A stretch of DNA of 64,000 nucleotides from Steinernema hermaphroditum (lineage: Eukaryota; Nematoda; Chromadorea; Rhabditida; Steinernematidae): contig CM059622.1 of the NCBI GenBank assembly GCA_030435675.1, forward strand, positions 1,488,001 through 1,552,000. The letters run 5' to 3'. The position numbers were made by a program, and so were the translations under genes. Below the pieces are notes generated by a model that saw nothing but the letters and a program-made list of their open reading frames with translations, searched no databases and was not told the DNA's origin. Positions 62,637 through 64,000 of this stretch are shown here, one piece after another. Within the stretch, counting starts at the first letter, position 1, and every line of letters starts with the position of its first letter.

Positions 62637-63619
62637 ATGTTCCTCCCTGTGTTCCTTGCCTTCTGGGTCATCTTCTTCTTTTACCACTTCTACTGGAAGC
62701 GAAGGGGCTTCCCACCCGGGCCGACACCTCTCCCTTTTGTTGGCAACATTTTTCACTTCGATATTTCGAACGCCGAACAGCAGCTGCTGGAGTATCGCCG
62801 GAAATATGGGAAGATGTTCACCCTTTGGCTGCCCGAACCCTACGTTTTCTTCGGTGACTTTGAGGTACTCTGACTCATCGCTTCTACTCTCTAGCCATCA
62901 TCCTGTGGTTTAGATGATGAAGACCTACTTCAAAAGGGACGAATTATCCGGTCGTCCCGAGATGGAGGGCATGAAACTCTTTATCGGTGGCAACTACGGC
63001 ATGGTGATCAACGAGAACTTGTGGTGGAGAAGCCAGCGGCGCTTCGGCCTTCATGTTCTGAGAGACTTCGGAGTGGGAAAGCCCGTCTTAGAGGTACCAT
63101 CCCTCTAAGGGTCATGTTCCCAGTGGGTCGTTTAGAACGCCTGTATTGAAGAAGGCCGCAAACTGGTGGAAGATCTGAACAGGGCCAAGGGGAATCCGGT
63201 CTGTCTTCTTCCCTATGTCCTCACCGCCGTCGGAAACATCATCCACCAGCTCGTCTTTGGATCCGTCAGGGAGTACGATGACCCGTTCTTCCACGACATC
63301 GCGAGAGATTTCAAGATCGTCGCCGACTTCTTCAACAGCCCTACGATGTTCTTGATCGAACAGTTCGGCTACAAGCCGGCCCTCTATCTCCAGAAGATCT
63401 TCGACTATGGCCTTAATAGAGTCATCAAAAGCAATGATAGCATCTTGGATGTGGTTCAGGAGGTCTGTTTGTAAGAGGTTTTACTTATGCCATGGGGTAT
63501 CGGGTTCCAGGAAATCGATTGTCACAAGAAGACAGTGATCTACGACCAGCCGCCTAGGGACTACATCGATGCGTATTTGTTCGAGATGAAGAGGCGAGAG
63601 GAGGAAGGTCGTCCGTTGG
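62637..63619 (+). CDS. Cytochrome P450, CYP2 clan (CYP33-like), 5' part
   Basis: This is the N-terminal part of a microsomal monooxygenase. Four exons (62637-62864, 62914-63093, 63136-63462, 63511-63619) give about 281 residues, then the gene enters an intron at GTGAGT and runs past the window edge. The start shows an ER membrane anchor (FLAFWVIFFFYHFYWKRR), the proline hinge PPGPTPLPFVGN, and the helix C motif WWRSQRR in IGGNYGMVINENLWWRSQRR. GGNYGMV and RRFGLHVLRDFG closely resemble nematode CYP33. The oxygen-binding helix I, ExxR and heme-cysteine loop lie beyond the window. Catalytic competence cannot be judged. Introns seen are 42-49 bp. Confidence 0.9.
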
Positions 63620-64000
63620 GTGAGTTGGGTATTCGGATCCTGGGTCGTTCTGTCTTAACCGACCTTTCATAACGGTGGGAATGGCAGGTAGCGTGGGTTG
63701 ATGTAAGTTTGCTGGACGGCAGCTGGGGCGACCTGGAATTGAGTGTTTAGAAATGAAATTTGACGATTTCTAAGAGTCTTTTTGAGTTGAGCTTGAGCAG
63801 TCGGCTTGGGCGGCTTCGATTTTATTTTTTAAGGGGCGATCTGGCTGTAGATGGAAGCCGCGGGACCCTATAGGGGAGGGCATGATTGGCCATCCGGACC
63901 CTGGCCCATTTCATCCACAATCCTAGCCGACCTTTCATAACGGTGGCAACAACAGGTTGCATCGGGTTGATGTCAACTGGACGGCAGCTGGGGCGACCTG
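63620..64000 (+). repeat. P450 intron with tandem repeat, period about 268 bp
   Basis: The presumed intron contains two copies of a roughly 75 bp block at 63659-63736 and 63927-64000. Shared words are CCGACCTTTCATAACGGTGG, GGGTTGATGT and CTGGACGGCAGCTGGGGCGA. Weaker similarity extends about 25 bp upstream of each. The second copy reaches the window edge, so the array may continue. Confidence 0.85.

Overview
The window is eukaryotic, and almost certainly from a nematode. Genes are split by very short introns, mostly 41 to 55 bp, with GT..AG ends and TTTCAG-type acceptors. Many coding starts sit 0 to 26 nt after a TTTCAG-like acceptor that has no partner donor, as expected for spliced-leader trans-splicing. 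Several genes lie head to tail with 119 to 319 bp between them, as in nematode operons. One cytochrome P450 looks like the nematode CYP33 group. A small family of proteins starting MDAVP reminds me of families expanded in Steinernema, but that genus-level guess is from memory and weak.

Layout. Bases 1 to 27 kb are gene-poor: one clear gene, translation factor eIF1 (2982-3396, minus), a decayed RTE-like retrotransposon tail (3837-4042), and many diverged repeats (a 307 bp direct duplication, a roughly 430 bp tandem array, a hairpin element, and dispersed short repeats carrying TACGGTA). From 27.4 to 38.1 kb is an inverted arrangement: a near-identical pair of MDAVP-family genes (27443-28450 plus, 37060-38067 minus) flanks three tRNA-biology genes on the minus strand, ALKBH8, mitochondrial NARS2 and POP5. 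A broken inverted copy of two NARS2 exons lies at 29887-30137.

From 38.3 to 47.5 kb there are a secreted protein with a (GGGATA)n intron, a tRNA-Gly(UCC), a third MDAVP copy that is a pseudogene, a TSSK-like kinase, a single-pass membrane protein and a CCCH zinc-finger protein of the ZC3H4/6/8 type. A GC-rich non-coding stretch follows (47.5-51.6 kb). The rest holds an unusual E2-like protein, RAB5, an SLC36-type amino acid transporter, proteasome alpha-5, and the 5' part of a CYP2-clan P450 that runs off the right edge.

How the genes work together. ALKBH8 (wobble uridine modification), NARS2 (mitochondrial asparaginylation) and POP5 (RNase P subunit, tRNA 5' processing) form a co-oriented cluster with unpaired 3' splice sites just before NARS2 and POP5. 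It reads as a candidate polycistronic unit for tRNA maturation. The other genes are mostly housekeeping functions with no evident link. All exon structures were assembled by hand from splice consensus, reading phase and family resemblance. Summed coding lengths are multiples of three for each complete multi-exon gene.
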